Assembly (NCBI GenBank): GCA_022496805.1
Contig: CM040087.1
Coordinates: 28,482,253-28,546,252 of the forward strand
Length of the DNA: 64,000 nt
Origin: Pohlia nutans
Taxonomy: Eukaryota > Streptophyta > Bryopsida > Bryales > Mniaceae
Direction: 5' to 3'
The first letter of the stretch is position 1; each line of letters opens with the position of its first letter. A model generated the notes under the pieces. The model had not been told where the DNA came from and did not search any database. It was given only the letters and a program-made list of their open reading frames with translations. A program made the translations under genes and the position numbers. Positions 9,201 to 18,168 of the stretch are shown piece by piece.

Positions 9201-12008
9201 CAGTGTAATGCCTAGTGACGAGTAATGGGCGGCATTTAGGGTGCGAGTACTGGTGCGAGTAATGGGCAGTTCTGCGCAGTGACGAGCAGTGGGCGAGTAA
9301 TGGGAAGTGGTGCGTGGTGCGAGTAAAGGTAGGCTGTGGTGCGTGGTGCGAGTAATGGCCAGTGACTAGTGCTGGTGCGAGTAATTGGGCAGCGACGAGT
9401 TGTGGTGCAAGTAATGGGGTAGTGACTAGCACTGGGCGATTAATGGGCAGTGTTGCGAGTAGTGGGGGAGTAGCGATGCGTGGTGCGTGGTGCAAGTAAT
9501 GGGCATTATAGTGATTTGTCTCGGCTTGGTGGCGAGTAGTAGGCGATTGCTGATGAGTAATGGGCAGTGCAAGTAATGGGTGCAGTGACAAGTACCGGTG
9601 TCGAGTAATAGGCAGTACTGCGTGGTTTTAGAGTAATGGGCGCAGTGACGCCAGTAATGGGGTAGTGGTGAGTGGCGCGTGTAATTGGGCAGTGTAGTGG
9701 CCAATGCGAGTTATGGTTACACGTAGTGGTGACGAATAATGGGGCACTGCTGCGTGATCTGAGTAATAGGTGCAGTGACGCCAGTGACGACCAGTGGTAC
9801 GAGTATGGGCTGTGGTGTGAAACGCGTTGTGAGGCGTGGGCAAGGAAACCCCTGTGTTTGCATTAGGGTCTGAATGTTTCATGGTATTCACATTACTGCC
9901 ACGAGGTTCACGGGGATTGACACCACTGAGTTCTCGAAGGTTGATGCCATTGCTAAGTGATGCGAGTAAGGGCAGTCTCGGCAATGCATTATCATGAGTA
10001 ATGCATGGATGCGGTGGTAACAAATGATTGTCATTGTGTAGGTACATGAAGCAAGTGCTCCTCAAAGAAGGGGCCATTCCGAAGTTACCAGCTTGTGTAC
10101 AGGGATGGTGCGATTCTTCCTCACCGACCTACATCTTCTCAAAGACGCAGAAGAGGAACTTCAGCAGAGACCACCTCATGGAATGCTGCTGGTACATCGA
10201 ATGCCCCAAGAGTTTTGTACCTGATTCGGAGGCTGAGCTCAAGAAGTCGTTGACAGCTACAGTCGAGCTCTCTGATGAGGACGAAGATGAGGATGAGGAT
10301 GCTGATGCTGATGAGACTGCAGCTGAGGATGCACAAAAGTCGAAGAAGAAGGCACCAACGAAGGAGAAGGCTACATCAAAGAAGAAGGCGTCAATGAAGG
10401 CTGAGAGCAGTGTCACAGAGGTTGCATCGAAGAAAGTCACTACCTAGGGTAAGGCTGCATCCACTGTTGCTTCCATGACTGCAATCAAGTCTGCTCCAGG
10501 AGGAAACACGGTGATGACTGATGCCCACAGTGTGCCCCTTCCACTCACTCAGAGCCGGGTGAAGCAACCGACTCCTCCTACTTTATCACAGCCTGCACCC
10601 ACTGAGTCTAGTCCGCAAGCCCTTGTCATCAACGCCTCCATTCTTGAGCAGCAACGACATTTTCGTGAGGTTCAAAAGTTTGCTCTATCTTGCTCTCCTT
10701 CTCGTTCTTGTAACTTTCGTGGAGTGCCTTCTATGCGTGGAGCTGCAGACTTGGTGATTGCAGACTTACCAGAGGGTCTACCGGTGCCAAATGTATCGGT
10801 GCCATCATCCATGGTGCCCACTTGGAATGTGAAGTCTGAGGACTACTTGCAGGAGTTGTTCGAGTTTGCCGATGAGATTCTACATGATAGTGGCGCACTG
10901 CTGCTTTTCTTTCCATTTGACAATGGAGACTTTCTTGAGGACATTGAGACGTTTTTTGACTCTTTTGGATTTGCAATCTACAAGGAGTGGATGGGGGTTA
11001 ACTATTTGCCCATGAGTTCGGCAAGGGTTCCCAATACCACAACCAACAGATTTAATATGCTTCTCCTCAAGCGGGTGTCTCGGCCCGAGGACTCTGTGTC
11101 TTGGAGTTCAACCTTTTCCATTCGTGATGTGCCAGAGTTGGTTGCCCATGGTGTAGATGTTGGCCTCAACGACACATTGATTAATCACTGCACCAACCCC
11201 CTGATGGATGGTTCTCGTCCATGGCGAGGCCCAAGGGAGAAGGATGAATACTTTTTTCCTTGCCTTGTTATGGCTTTGACCACGGTTGGGGACATTGTCA
11301 TTGATGTAGCAGTTGGCACTGGTATGAAATATTCTTCTTTGCTTTCCTTGCAAACTATTTGCCTTTGCTTTTTTTGATGCTAATGTGTACTTATCCGTTT
11401 ATGGCGTGGTTCTTTTTAGGGAATTCCATCACTGCTTGCAAGAATACTGGTAGGCACGTTCTGGGCATGGAGAGTGACAAGAAGCTGTTTGAGGCTGTTC
11501 TAAAGCCCATGATATCTCTTGCAAAGGCTCCACCAATTCCTCCTGCTCCTGTACTATCTGCAAAGAAGCCAAAGAAGGCTGCTGCAGTGAAGCGCCGTCG
11601 TGTGGAGGACCTTGTGTAAGTAAGTGCCGATTATTCTTTCTATTCATATGTAGCTTCTATTGTATTTTGATCTTTATGATATCACTTGTGTCTAAACTTT
11701 TCCTTGTGTTACTCCATTCTAGACTCTTTCCAAGCCCGGCTAAGAGTTGGAGACTTCCTTCATATGCGGAAGATGTTGCACAGTTGCAAGCATTGCAAGT
11801 ATCTCCACCTCTTCTGTTAGATCCTCCCCCGAAGTATGACTCTCGTGTTTTAAAATATTTAGATGTTGTTGTAGAGGTTGATTTTGATCTAAGTGTGTCT
11901 CAAACTCAACCCAGTGCTAGTGAATTTGAGGAAGGCTCAATGTCGCAATGCACCAGCATGGTTAATAATGGTTTGATTTATGTAGATGATGAGGCGATTA
12001 GTGAATAG
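3278..12008 (+). CDS. ParB/Srx-like domain fused to beta-class N4/N6 DNA-methyltransferase-like domain; multi-exon, one in-frame stop
   Basis: Exons that join in phase with GT-AG borders are 3278-3529, 3748-4313, 4419-4608, 4706-4900, 7632-8080, 10042-11321, 11420-11615 and 11723-12008. They total 1138 codons. A ParB/Srx-like domain lies in exons 2-3, with a core FYVYDGNHRLLAWKEV resembling the ParB D/E-x-x-H/R-R box. A helical middle follows, then an acidic/Lys-rich linker near 10265-10440. The C-terminal Rossmann methyltransferase has motif IV-like DLVIADLPEGLP before motif I-like GDIVIDVAVGTGNS and GMESDKKLFEAV, which is the permuted beta-class order. The usual (D/N/S)PP(Y/F/W) is DLPE here, so catalysis is doubtful. 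An in-frame TAG at 10445 separates the halves; exon 1 needs the 3530-3747 intron to avoid a frame change. Family roles (DNA binding, base methylation) are known from bacteria and phages; a plant role is inference. It could be a decaying mobile-element gene. Confidence 0.6.
3530..3747 (+). other. Intron or retained Gly/Ser-rich coding segment
   Basis: GTGAGG at 3530 and CCACTAG at 3745-3747 give a phase-0 intron. The interior also reads as an open Gly/Ser/Glu-rich frame (TGGSEDGEDGGSAGGDGGSP and on) ending at TAG 3745. Keeping it would need a frame change near 3505 and would meet a stop. This is either a true intron or a frameshifted piece of exon. Confidence 0.5.
5270..5580 (+). repeat. GTAGTGG/GAGTAATGGGCA minisatellite, block 2 (intron)
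   Basis: The same short variable unit as the other blocks, within the 2.7-kb intron between the exons ending at 4900 and starting at 7632. It is preceded by two dispersed GGTCGGGTCCGAC motifs near 4998 and 5203. Confidence 0.85.
5587..5985 (+). repeat. 86-bp tandem repeat, about 4.5 copies, intronic
   Basis: The phrase GTTAGGAATCATGGGTCGGG recurs at 5587, 5673 and 5759 and onward with an exact 86-bp period. Each unit holds GTCGGGTCCGACACTTGG, whose first 12 bases form a GTCGG-GT-CCGAC inverted repeat. Copies are nearly identical, so the expansion is recent. Confidence 0.9.
6381..6735 (+). repeat. 87-bp tandem repeat, four copies, intronic
   Basis: GATTGAGCTGAG starts at 6381, 6468, 6555, 6642 and 6729, an exact 87-bp period. 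The unit is a diverged relative of the 86-bp block, with GGTCGGATCCGTAGCTTGG replacing the GTCCGAC motif. Because 87 is a multiple of three, long artificial frames with a 29-residue repeat appear on the minus strand. Confidence 0.9.
6870..7600 (+). repeat. GTAGTGG/GAGTAATGGGCA minisatellite, block 3 (intron)
   Basis: Dense short units such as GTGACGCGTAGTGG and GCGAGTAATGGGCAGTGACG, ending just before the acceptor at 7630-7631. One GGGTCCGACACTTGG motif lies near 7020. Confidence 0.85.
8110..9830 (+). repeat. GTAGTGG/GAGTAATGGGCA minisatellite, block 4 (1.7 kb, intron)
   Basis: The largest block of the array fills most of the 1.96-kb intron between 8081 and 10041. Long Thr/His/Pro-rich frames on the minus strand are read-through of the repeat and are not proteins. 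One GTCGGGTCCGAC motif lies near 8595. Confidence 0.85.
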
Positions 12009-12720
12009 ACCTCAATGATATTGTATTTCCCTACAACTATATTATATCTCTATTTTGCATAGCCATTGTAATGGCTAGTTTTATGTTTATCATTTGTACA
12101 TTATACTCTTGGTTATATCCTTTGAGCTCATTGTTTTAGCTTACTAGCTTACTTATATGGTGTTTGGTGTTGTTTGGGCAATGAGTGTATTAGCAATTAG
12201 TGTAATAGTGTATCGTATGTATGTTTGGTGTAATCCTGTAATTTGTGTATACTCTTTAGTGGAGTAATATTGTTTCAATTATGAGATTGTATAAGATTGT
12301 ATAAAAAAATTGAACAAATTATCAGGTAGTAATCTCATATGAGAGAATGTTAGAATTCAAAATGAGATCTTCACACGAACCTAAACATCCATCACTAGTA
12401 CATTAACATCATCACTTCATTCCCTCTTAGACTAAATATTGTGAATTCATTCAATCCTAATTCACTCCTAAACATTCACTCCTAGACGTCAATTCATTCA
12501 CTCCTAATTCAACCCTAGCTAGACAAAATATCGTATGTACCAAACTTACATGAGTGATCGAAGTCCGTGGATGAATGTCCCAAAATTCTATATCTCACTG
12601 CTAAATTCTCCTAAATTCCACGGTTATACACGCCAATTCTCCCAAAAAATATTAATAAAAAAATGAAAAAATCCATGGTTATAGGAACCCTAACCCTGAA
12701 AATGACTGCGAAAATGTTTA
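12009..12720. other. 3' flank of the methyltransferase gene, AT-rich
   Basis: The first 300 bp have 3'-UTR-like AT-rich sequence (for example AATGATATTGTATTTCC after the stop). The part near 12420-12510 has a run of TTCATTCACTCCTAA-like phrases. I see no gene. Confidence 0.4.
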
Positions 12721-12723
12721 AAG

Positions 12724-13180
12724 TCTGCTCTTTAATTTCTGCTCTCTGCTCTCTGCTCTCCGCTCACATACGACCTTTCCCCATAATGCATACGCGGTAC
12801 ACAATGATGAACGGGTTCCATATCCGGATAGATACAATACTCCACGAGCATATTCTCCTGAGAGGACCCACAACGATTTTGGACATCATGGGTTTCAAAG
12901 CCATACTCCTATTTATTCTGGCCCCGGCGAAAGCTCAGGAAGCGGTGCACCCATGAGTTTTGGTAGGGATATGTATAGTGCTGCAGACGGCCCCCCTGAC
13001 GGATATGCTTCTGGGCCATCGAGTCAGTACCATCGAGATGATGAGTATGAAAGAGATCTTCAAGAAGCAATAAGACGGAGCGAAGAAGAAGAGAATGAAA
13101 GGCGGCTGATAGAGCAACGCTTTTATGAGCAACAGTGGGACGCGGAACGTGGAACATTTCGGGGACATCGGCGATATTAG
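12724..13180 (+). CDS. 3' exon with a ubiquitin-interacting-motif-like helix; upstream part not found
   Basis: The frame is open from after TAA at 12719 to the TAG ending at 13180; AAAG at 12720-12723 is a possible acceptor. The visible product has a Tyr/Pro/Ser/Gly-rich stretch, then DEYERDLQEAIRRSEEEENE, which fits the UIM pattern (acidic cluster, hydrophobic residues, Ala-x-x-x-Ser). It ends in a Gln/Arg-rich tail. UIMs bind ubiquitin in proteasome and endocytic adaptors. No upstream exon is recognisable within 500 bp, so this could be a gene fragment. It lies about 0.7 kb behind the methyltransferase gene on the same strand; a link is not shown. Confidence 0.4.
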
Positions 13181-13789
13181 GCGGATTTAACAGGACTGTC
13201 CATGCTCAAGTGGAAGTTGAAAACTAGCCTCGACCGTAGAATCCAATGTCTTCAATTTTGCTTTGTATAGACCAAGACATGTCCTTAGTTTGAATTTTGT
13301 TTGGATGCTACAAACTTTGGATATATTGTAGGCTGCTAGCGCTAATGCTCTAGGCTTATAAAGTATGTATGGCTCATTGTGTGAACATTATTGGCATAAA
13401 TATTTATATATATAAATATATAATCTAATCGCGAAGAGTGAACTGGTCATGAGTACATAACCCACCGTTATTTCCATTAACAAGAGATCGAGTTCATGAC
13501 TTACAAAAAGATATATAAATTGGTTTGGTGTCGCCTTGACTTTTATTGCAGACGTTACATACCTGATTGAAAACAATATGAGTTTAGTTCACATGCAATG
13601 GAGGGGCTAGAAGCTCATCTTAGAACTTGGTTGTGCACAGCACAGTTGACTTTCCAAGAAGGATTCCCATCACATTCTCATTTCCTACTCCTTTTATAAT
13701 TACCTTGTGCAAAGAAAACCTCCTTCACGAATGAAGTTATTCATGAAAAACATCTTGTCTCACTATCTTGAGAAATCCATAGGGGCGAA

Positions 13790-15166
13790 CGAACCACCAA
13801 AAGTGCACTTTATTGAACCCCTCTTTATGTTAGGTCCTTGCTACACACTTTCCACTTGAATTAAGTGGCTTCCCGTATTTACTTTTGGCCGAGTACTTTC
13901 TTTGAACCGTCTTCATCATCGAACAACCTCATGAGCTTCTGTGCTTCAAGAGCAGTTCGGCAACATCAGATCTCACAAAAACGCAATCGTGAAGATCGTA
14001 ACGAACACCTTTGAAGTGCATACTCTCGCAACTTGAGATCCAGCCAGTCTAAACCCTAAACTTTAGTCCCGATTGAAACACTTGAGATGATATTGCCTAT
14101 TCGCCCCCTGCTTTGTGGATGCATGCTTTGCTTTTTCTAGAAAAAGATGAGCATGCAATTTATTAAGTAACTCATAAGCAAGATAAACACACGTAGTTTG
14201 CGAAGAGGTAAGCTAGTCTCCCACACACTCACCTTCTAAAGGCTCTACTAGAAAAATATGAGCATTCTAGGGTTTCTAAGGCTTTTGTAGCATGCGGCGT
14301 TAAGATGAGGTGACAACCAAACTCCAAGAGCCATGCCGCAAGATTGACACTTGAATACCTTCCTCATAGAGTTCATCCAAATCTTAGTGGTGCCTAGTCC
14401 TCCCTCATGCGCTATGATTGTATCATAGTACTACATTCTAATCTGACTTTAGACACCGTGTCCCGTGACACCCTAAACCCTACTAGTGTTAGTATCATAT
14501 TGAGAATTTGGAATGATACATAGAACATTGCCCTATGTAGTCAAAGGGTGTAGTACTATGGTAGGGTGTCGTACTGTAGGACTATCATGGTGCATGAGGG
14601 AGGACTAGGCACCACTAACGCTTGGATGAAGTCTACGAGGAAGGTATTCAAGTGTCGATCTTGCGGCATGGCACTTGGAATGAGGTTGTCACCTCATCTT
14701 GATGCCTCATGCTACGAAAGGCTTAGAAACCACAGAGTATTCATCTTTTTGTAGTTGGGCCTCTGGAAAGTGACTGGGTGAGTGTGTGAGGGACTAGCTC
14801 GGTTCTAGCGAGTACAGACCTTTTCAAAGACGGAAAGGCGTCGACAAAGCAGGGGCAACAAGGCAATACCCTCTCCTGCGTTTCAATCGAGATTAGAGTT
14901 GACGTTAGGCAAAGTGGATCTCAAGCTACGATAGCATGCACTTCAAAGGTGTGTGTTCCGATCTTCACGATTGTGTTTTTGTGAGATCTGGTATTGCTGA
15001 ACAGCACTTAAGCACAGAAGCTCGTGAGGTTGTTTGATGATGAAGAGGGTTTGAAGAAAGTGCTGGGCCAAAGGTATGTATGGGAAGCCACATGATTCAA
15101 GTGGGGAGTATGTAACGTGGAACTAAAATGAAGAGGGGTTGAAGAATGTGCACTTTTGGTAGTTCG
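13790..15166. repeat. 1.4-kb imperfect hairpin (long inverted repeat)
   Basis: The left arm (about 13790-14425) begins CGAACCACCAAAAGTGCAC. The right arm (about 14560-15166) reads as its reverse complement, ending GTGCACTTTTGGTAGTTCG. Matching landmarks include CTCATGAGCTTCTGTGCTT against CACAGAAGCTCGTGAGG, and GATGAGGTGACAACC against GGTTGTCACCTCATC. The arms differ by scattered changes, so it is not new. No target duplication is clear. It could be a foldback or Mutator-like element, or a source of long double-stranded RNA. Confidence 0.8.
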
Positions 15167-15187
15167 ATTGTCATTTTGTTCGATAGA

Positions 15188-15311
15188 ATCTACAAATAAA
15201 AATGTATAACTTTTATTCATACATCAAGTTCCAAATATTCGTGTTAGTTGCATTTTATAATGCATCTTTGCGAAACTGTGTAAACTGGACATAGGTGAGG
15301 ACTTCTAGGGG
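15188..15311. mobile_element. Truncated piggyBac-like MITE, right end only
   Basis: The sequence from AACTTTTATTCATACATC to CTAGGGG, followed by TTAA at 15312, matches the right end of the element at 22850-23415 (shared TTGCATTTTATAATGCAT). The left end is absent, probably lost next to the hairpin. Confidence 0.6.
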
Positions 15312-15392
15312 TTAACCAACAAGACCTTGGGATTTGATGATCATGCGCATTGGATATTTGATAGTATTCTAAAACAAAGATAATTTGGTTAA

Positions 15393-15600
15393 TGTGTCGG
15401 GTCCGGTCTGCCGTCCGATCTGCAGGCCGTCCGATCTGGCGGACTGCGCGACCCGTCCGATCGCCGACAGCCGGTCGATCGGACGACGTGTGTCCGATCG
15501 GGTGGCGGACGGTGCGGGCCGTCCGATCGGGTGTCCGACCTAATCGGACAGCACGTCCGCCTATAAAGCCGTCCGACTAGAGCGGACGGCTCACTTTTTC
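15393..15600 (+). promoter_or_regulatory. GC-rich CGTCCGATC motif cluster with TATA box upstream of the kinase gene
   Basis: Within about 200 bp, CGTCCGATC or its complement GATCGGACG occurs roughly ten times in an otherwise AT-rich region. A TATAAA sits at 15562-15567. Subtracting the MITE and its duplication (305 bp), the box lies about 187 bp before the kinase ATG, a sensible promoter spacing. The cluster could instead be part of an old transposon end, since a second cluster lies at 18792-19405. Confidence 0.5.
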
Positions 15601-15702
15601 CTCCTACTCACATTATTGTGAGAGTAGTTACGGGTTGCTGTTGGCAGGGTTATCCCATCCTCTGGCTCGTCACTTGGGGAGGAAGAAGCCAGCGTTGCAG
15701 GG

Positions 15703-15999
15703 CTCGGGGGGTTCACTGGCGAAAATTTTAGAAACAACGTGCGATAAAAAATAGGGTCCAATATATTCATTGTAGATAAATTTTGTAAAAAATGTACATG
15801 TAAAATAGGGGATTTTTAAAAAGTGAAACATGTTTACATATAAAATACCATCACATATAATATTCTCAGGCTTTTTATATGTAAAATACCATCACCTAAT
15901 AATAATTTTTGCTAAAATTTTTAGCTAAAATAACCCCCCAAATAAATAGGTCATTATCGCACGTGTATACAAAATATACAAGGGAGTGACCTCCCCGAG
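15703..15999 (+). mobile_element. hAT-like MITE, copy 1 (297 bp), in the kinase 5' region
   Basis: Ends are CTCGGGGGGTTCACT and AGTGACCTCCCCGAG, an imperfect 15-bp terminal inverted repeat. The perfect 8-bp duplication TTGCAGGG flanks it at 15695-15702 and 16000-16007. Eight-base duplications are typical of the hAT superfamily. A subterminal inverted pair ACGTGCGATAA/TTATCGCACGT is present. It encodes nothing and ends 54 bp before the kinase ATG. It differs from copy 2 (36860-37171) at only about five places by eye. Confidence 0.9.
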
Positions 16000-16053
16000 T
16001 TGCAGGGGGGTATATTTTGCCAATTTTTTAAACAATTCCGGAGCTCCGTCACC

Positions 16054-17547
16054 ATGTCGAAGGGAAAAAAGTATAAGATAGGTAAGACGACGGAACAAAA
16101 ATCTCTTGAAGATAGCCCTTACATGCCGTCGAATGCGTGTAAGAAGTTTCTCCAGCAGTTCACGGTGGATTTTTACCGAATCAACACGCTTATGGCGTTG
16201 GAGAGTAAGTTTGTTCGGTACAAAGAGCAGAGTGTGCAAAAATTTCAAGACGACATGACGAAGAATATGTTGCAGGCTCTTCGGGATGGAATTTGGTACC
16301 GGGAGATGGAAAAGCGTGATTTCTCAACGTGGTTGGGGTGGAGGGTGAAAGATTCTTTGTGGAATATCGAGGGAGTATTAACCAAGTATGGGAAGGACCA
16401 CGAGGTGCTTCAGGACAATACGTATAATGAGGAAGTGATGAAGAAAGCAGACAGCTTTGTGAAGTTGATGAAACCATGGAGCTTTGGACGCCAGCGCAAT
16501 CAAAATATCGGTTGGTGGAGACACGTTGCTGGTGGATCCGAGGAGTTAATGAAGAATAAGTTGGTCCATGCATTGCCTGCTACGGCCAATGTCATTGAAG
16601 TGGAGCACAGATCACTCAAGGGTGCATATGCTACGGTGAAGAGGGTTCGAATTGAAGGAGCCCCAGGGTTTGAACCTTATTGGGAGTTTGCGGTGAAGCT
16701 TTCTAAACAGTGGAAGACAAGACCGGATCTTGCAAAATTGGAACACCAAAATGAAACGATGGCCCTTCGAATTGACCATCCAGGTGTTATACGGTATGTG
16801 GCTATTAATCCTTCGAAATACGAGGGTTATGCATATTGGTGGAATGGTGGGACATTGCGACAGATGCTGAATTTAGACAACACGTACGGAGACGATATCT
16901 ACGCGCGTACGTTGCATACAACTATGTCAGCAGACGATATCGTCAAAGCAAGTTATCTGAGGCGGTTCCGTAAAAAAAGAACGGAGTTGGCGTGGGCATT
17001 GGTGATTATCTTGATGGAGGTACACATGACCGACAACCTGCACAATGATTTATCTCCCGATAATATCCTTTTTCATTTCCCTGCGGACGAGACGTGTGTA
17101 TACATCGGGATATGTGACTGGGGCATGTTATCCTTTTCGAGTGAGCCAATGAAGTCACTATATGGGTTCAACAGTACAGAAGAAATGGAGAAGGATCTTG
17201 GAGATCGGTACTGGGTGGATCCTACGATTGCTTATGTACGTAAGCCAGATGCAGATGTGGAGATACGCCCGCTAGTGACGAAGGCAACTGAGGCATATGG
17301 AGTTGCAAAACTTGCGTTGCGCATCAACAAGGGCAACATGTCGGAGGATTACTGGAAGTTGCAGACGCCTGGAGAAACTTCAGTTGTTTATAGACAACAG
17401 GAGTTGGCAGATGTGTTCGAGAGCTATTTGAATCGATTGTGCAGCCCGAATCGAGAAAATATTGGAGGTTTAACTCATTTAGTGACACGTTTTAGGATTA
17501 CGTACCATTGGCCAGTACCGTACGAGCATTTTAGACATGTGTATTAG
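16054..17547 (+). CDS. Intronless protein-kinase-like protein, 497 residues
   Basis: ATG 16054 (context CACCATGTC) opens a single exon to TAG 17547. The first ~170 residues match nothing I know. From about residue 190 a kinase fold follows: a Gly-poor loop region (EHRSLKGAYATVKRV), the ATP-site Lys in FAVKLSKQW, and an alpha-C Glu candidate in LEHQNETM. The catalytic loop is HNDLSPDNILF, with Asp and Asn in place but no HRD Arg, and the Mg-binding motif is CDWG. All four key residues are present, so it could be active. HND-LSP-N loops occur in atypical and aminoglycoside-kinase-like families; the substrate is unknown. No intron and a compact promoter suggest either a single-exon host gene or a gene carried by a mobile element. 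A MITE was inserted in its 5' region. Confidence 0.75.
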   Translation: MSKGKKYKIGKTTEQKSLEDSPYMPSNACKKFLQQFTVDFYRINTLMALESKFVRYKEQSVQKFQDDMTKNMLQALRDGIWYREMEKRDFSTWLGWRVKDSLWNIEGVLTKYGKDHEVLQDNTYNEEVMKKADSFVKLMKPWSFGRQRNQNIGWWRHVAGGSEELMKNKLVHALPATANVIEVEHRSLKGAYATVKRVRIEGAPGFEPYWEFAVKLSKQWKTRPDLAKLEHQNETMALRIDHPGVIRYVAINPSKYEGYAYWWNGGTLRQMLNLDNTYGDDIYARTLHTTMSADDIVKASYLRRFRKKRTELAWALVIILMEVHMTDNLHNDLSPDNILFHFPADETCVYIGICDWGMLSFSSEPMKSLYGFNSTEEMEKDLGDRYWVDPTIAYVRKPDADVEIRPLVTKATEAYGVAKLALRINKGNMSEDYWKLQTPGETSVVYRQQELADVFESYLNRLCSPNRENIGGLTHLVTRFRITYHWPVPYEHFRHVY

Positions 17548-18164
17548 GCAAAACATAGTGATATAGTTCTTCTTGCTTTAGAGTAGTAGTAACGGTATTG
17601 AATTGTTCTATGGCTATTGTTGTGTGCTTATGTATAGAACACGTGGACTTCTGTCCGACTATCAGTAAAATATTTTCCTTGTTGACATTTACGGAAAAAA
17701 TAATTCCATATGTTTTATTGTTTTTGGGATTTTGCTATCTCTATATTCATTGATATTTGTGGGTTTTGCACCCATCAGTCCCAAGACTCCAATTTGGAAT
17801 TTGTTTGCACACATGGGTACCTAACGTTATTAGAATTTAGAAACACCCTCGATTTTCTTTAATATTTTGGAAAATAGTTCTTCCATGTGTTATTGGAATT
17901 TTGCTAACTCTATGGTTTTTGACTAGGATTTGCAATCGGTGGATTTGTGTTCACCGTTGGGATTGGAGAATAGACTTAATTTGAAGATTTTCCACCGTCG
18001 ACAAATTTGAATGTTGAGTGTCCAAAATACAAAAGTATTTCTAAAGATGCTCGTATCATAGGTCTCTTTTAATTTCTTCACTTTCAGGTTTTTACTCCTT
18101 GTAAATATAACTTTGCCATAAACCTTAAATATAAGTTTTGATAAACCCTTTGACAAAAATATAT
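17548..18164. other. AT-rich 3' flank of the kinase gene
   Basis: Non-coding; I see no second gene. A TTTTGACTAGGATTTGCAATC stretch and nearby sequence carry no repeat signature that I can define. Confidence 0.4.
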
Positions 18165-18168
18165 TTAA

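Noticed and set aside
8096..9704. Long Thr/His/Pro-rich minus-strand frames (up to 281 codons)
   Set aside because: Read-through of the GTAGTGG/GAGTAATGGGCA minisatellite in an intron; no domain and several overlapping frames.
10129..10440. Minus-strand Ser/Phe-rich 103-codon frame
   Set aside because: Antisense of the acidic/Lys linker of the ParB/methylase exon.
15392..15580. Plus-strand Arg/Pro/Ser frame, and similar frames at 18734-19440
   Set aside because: Low-complexity translation of the CGTCCGATC clusters on several frames and strands.
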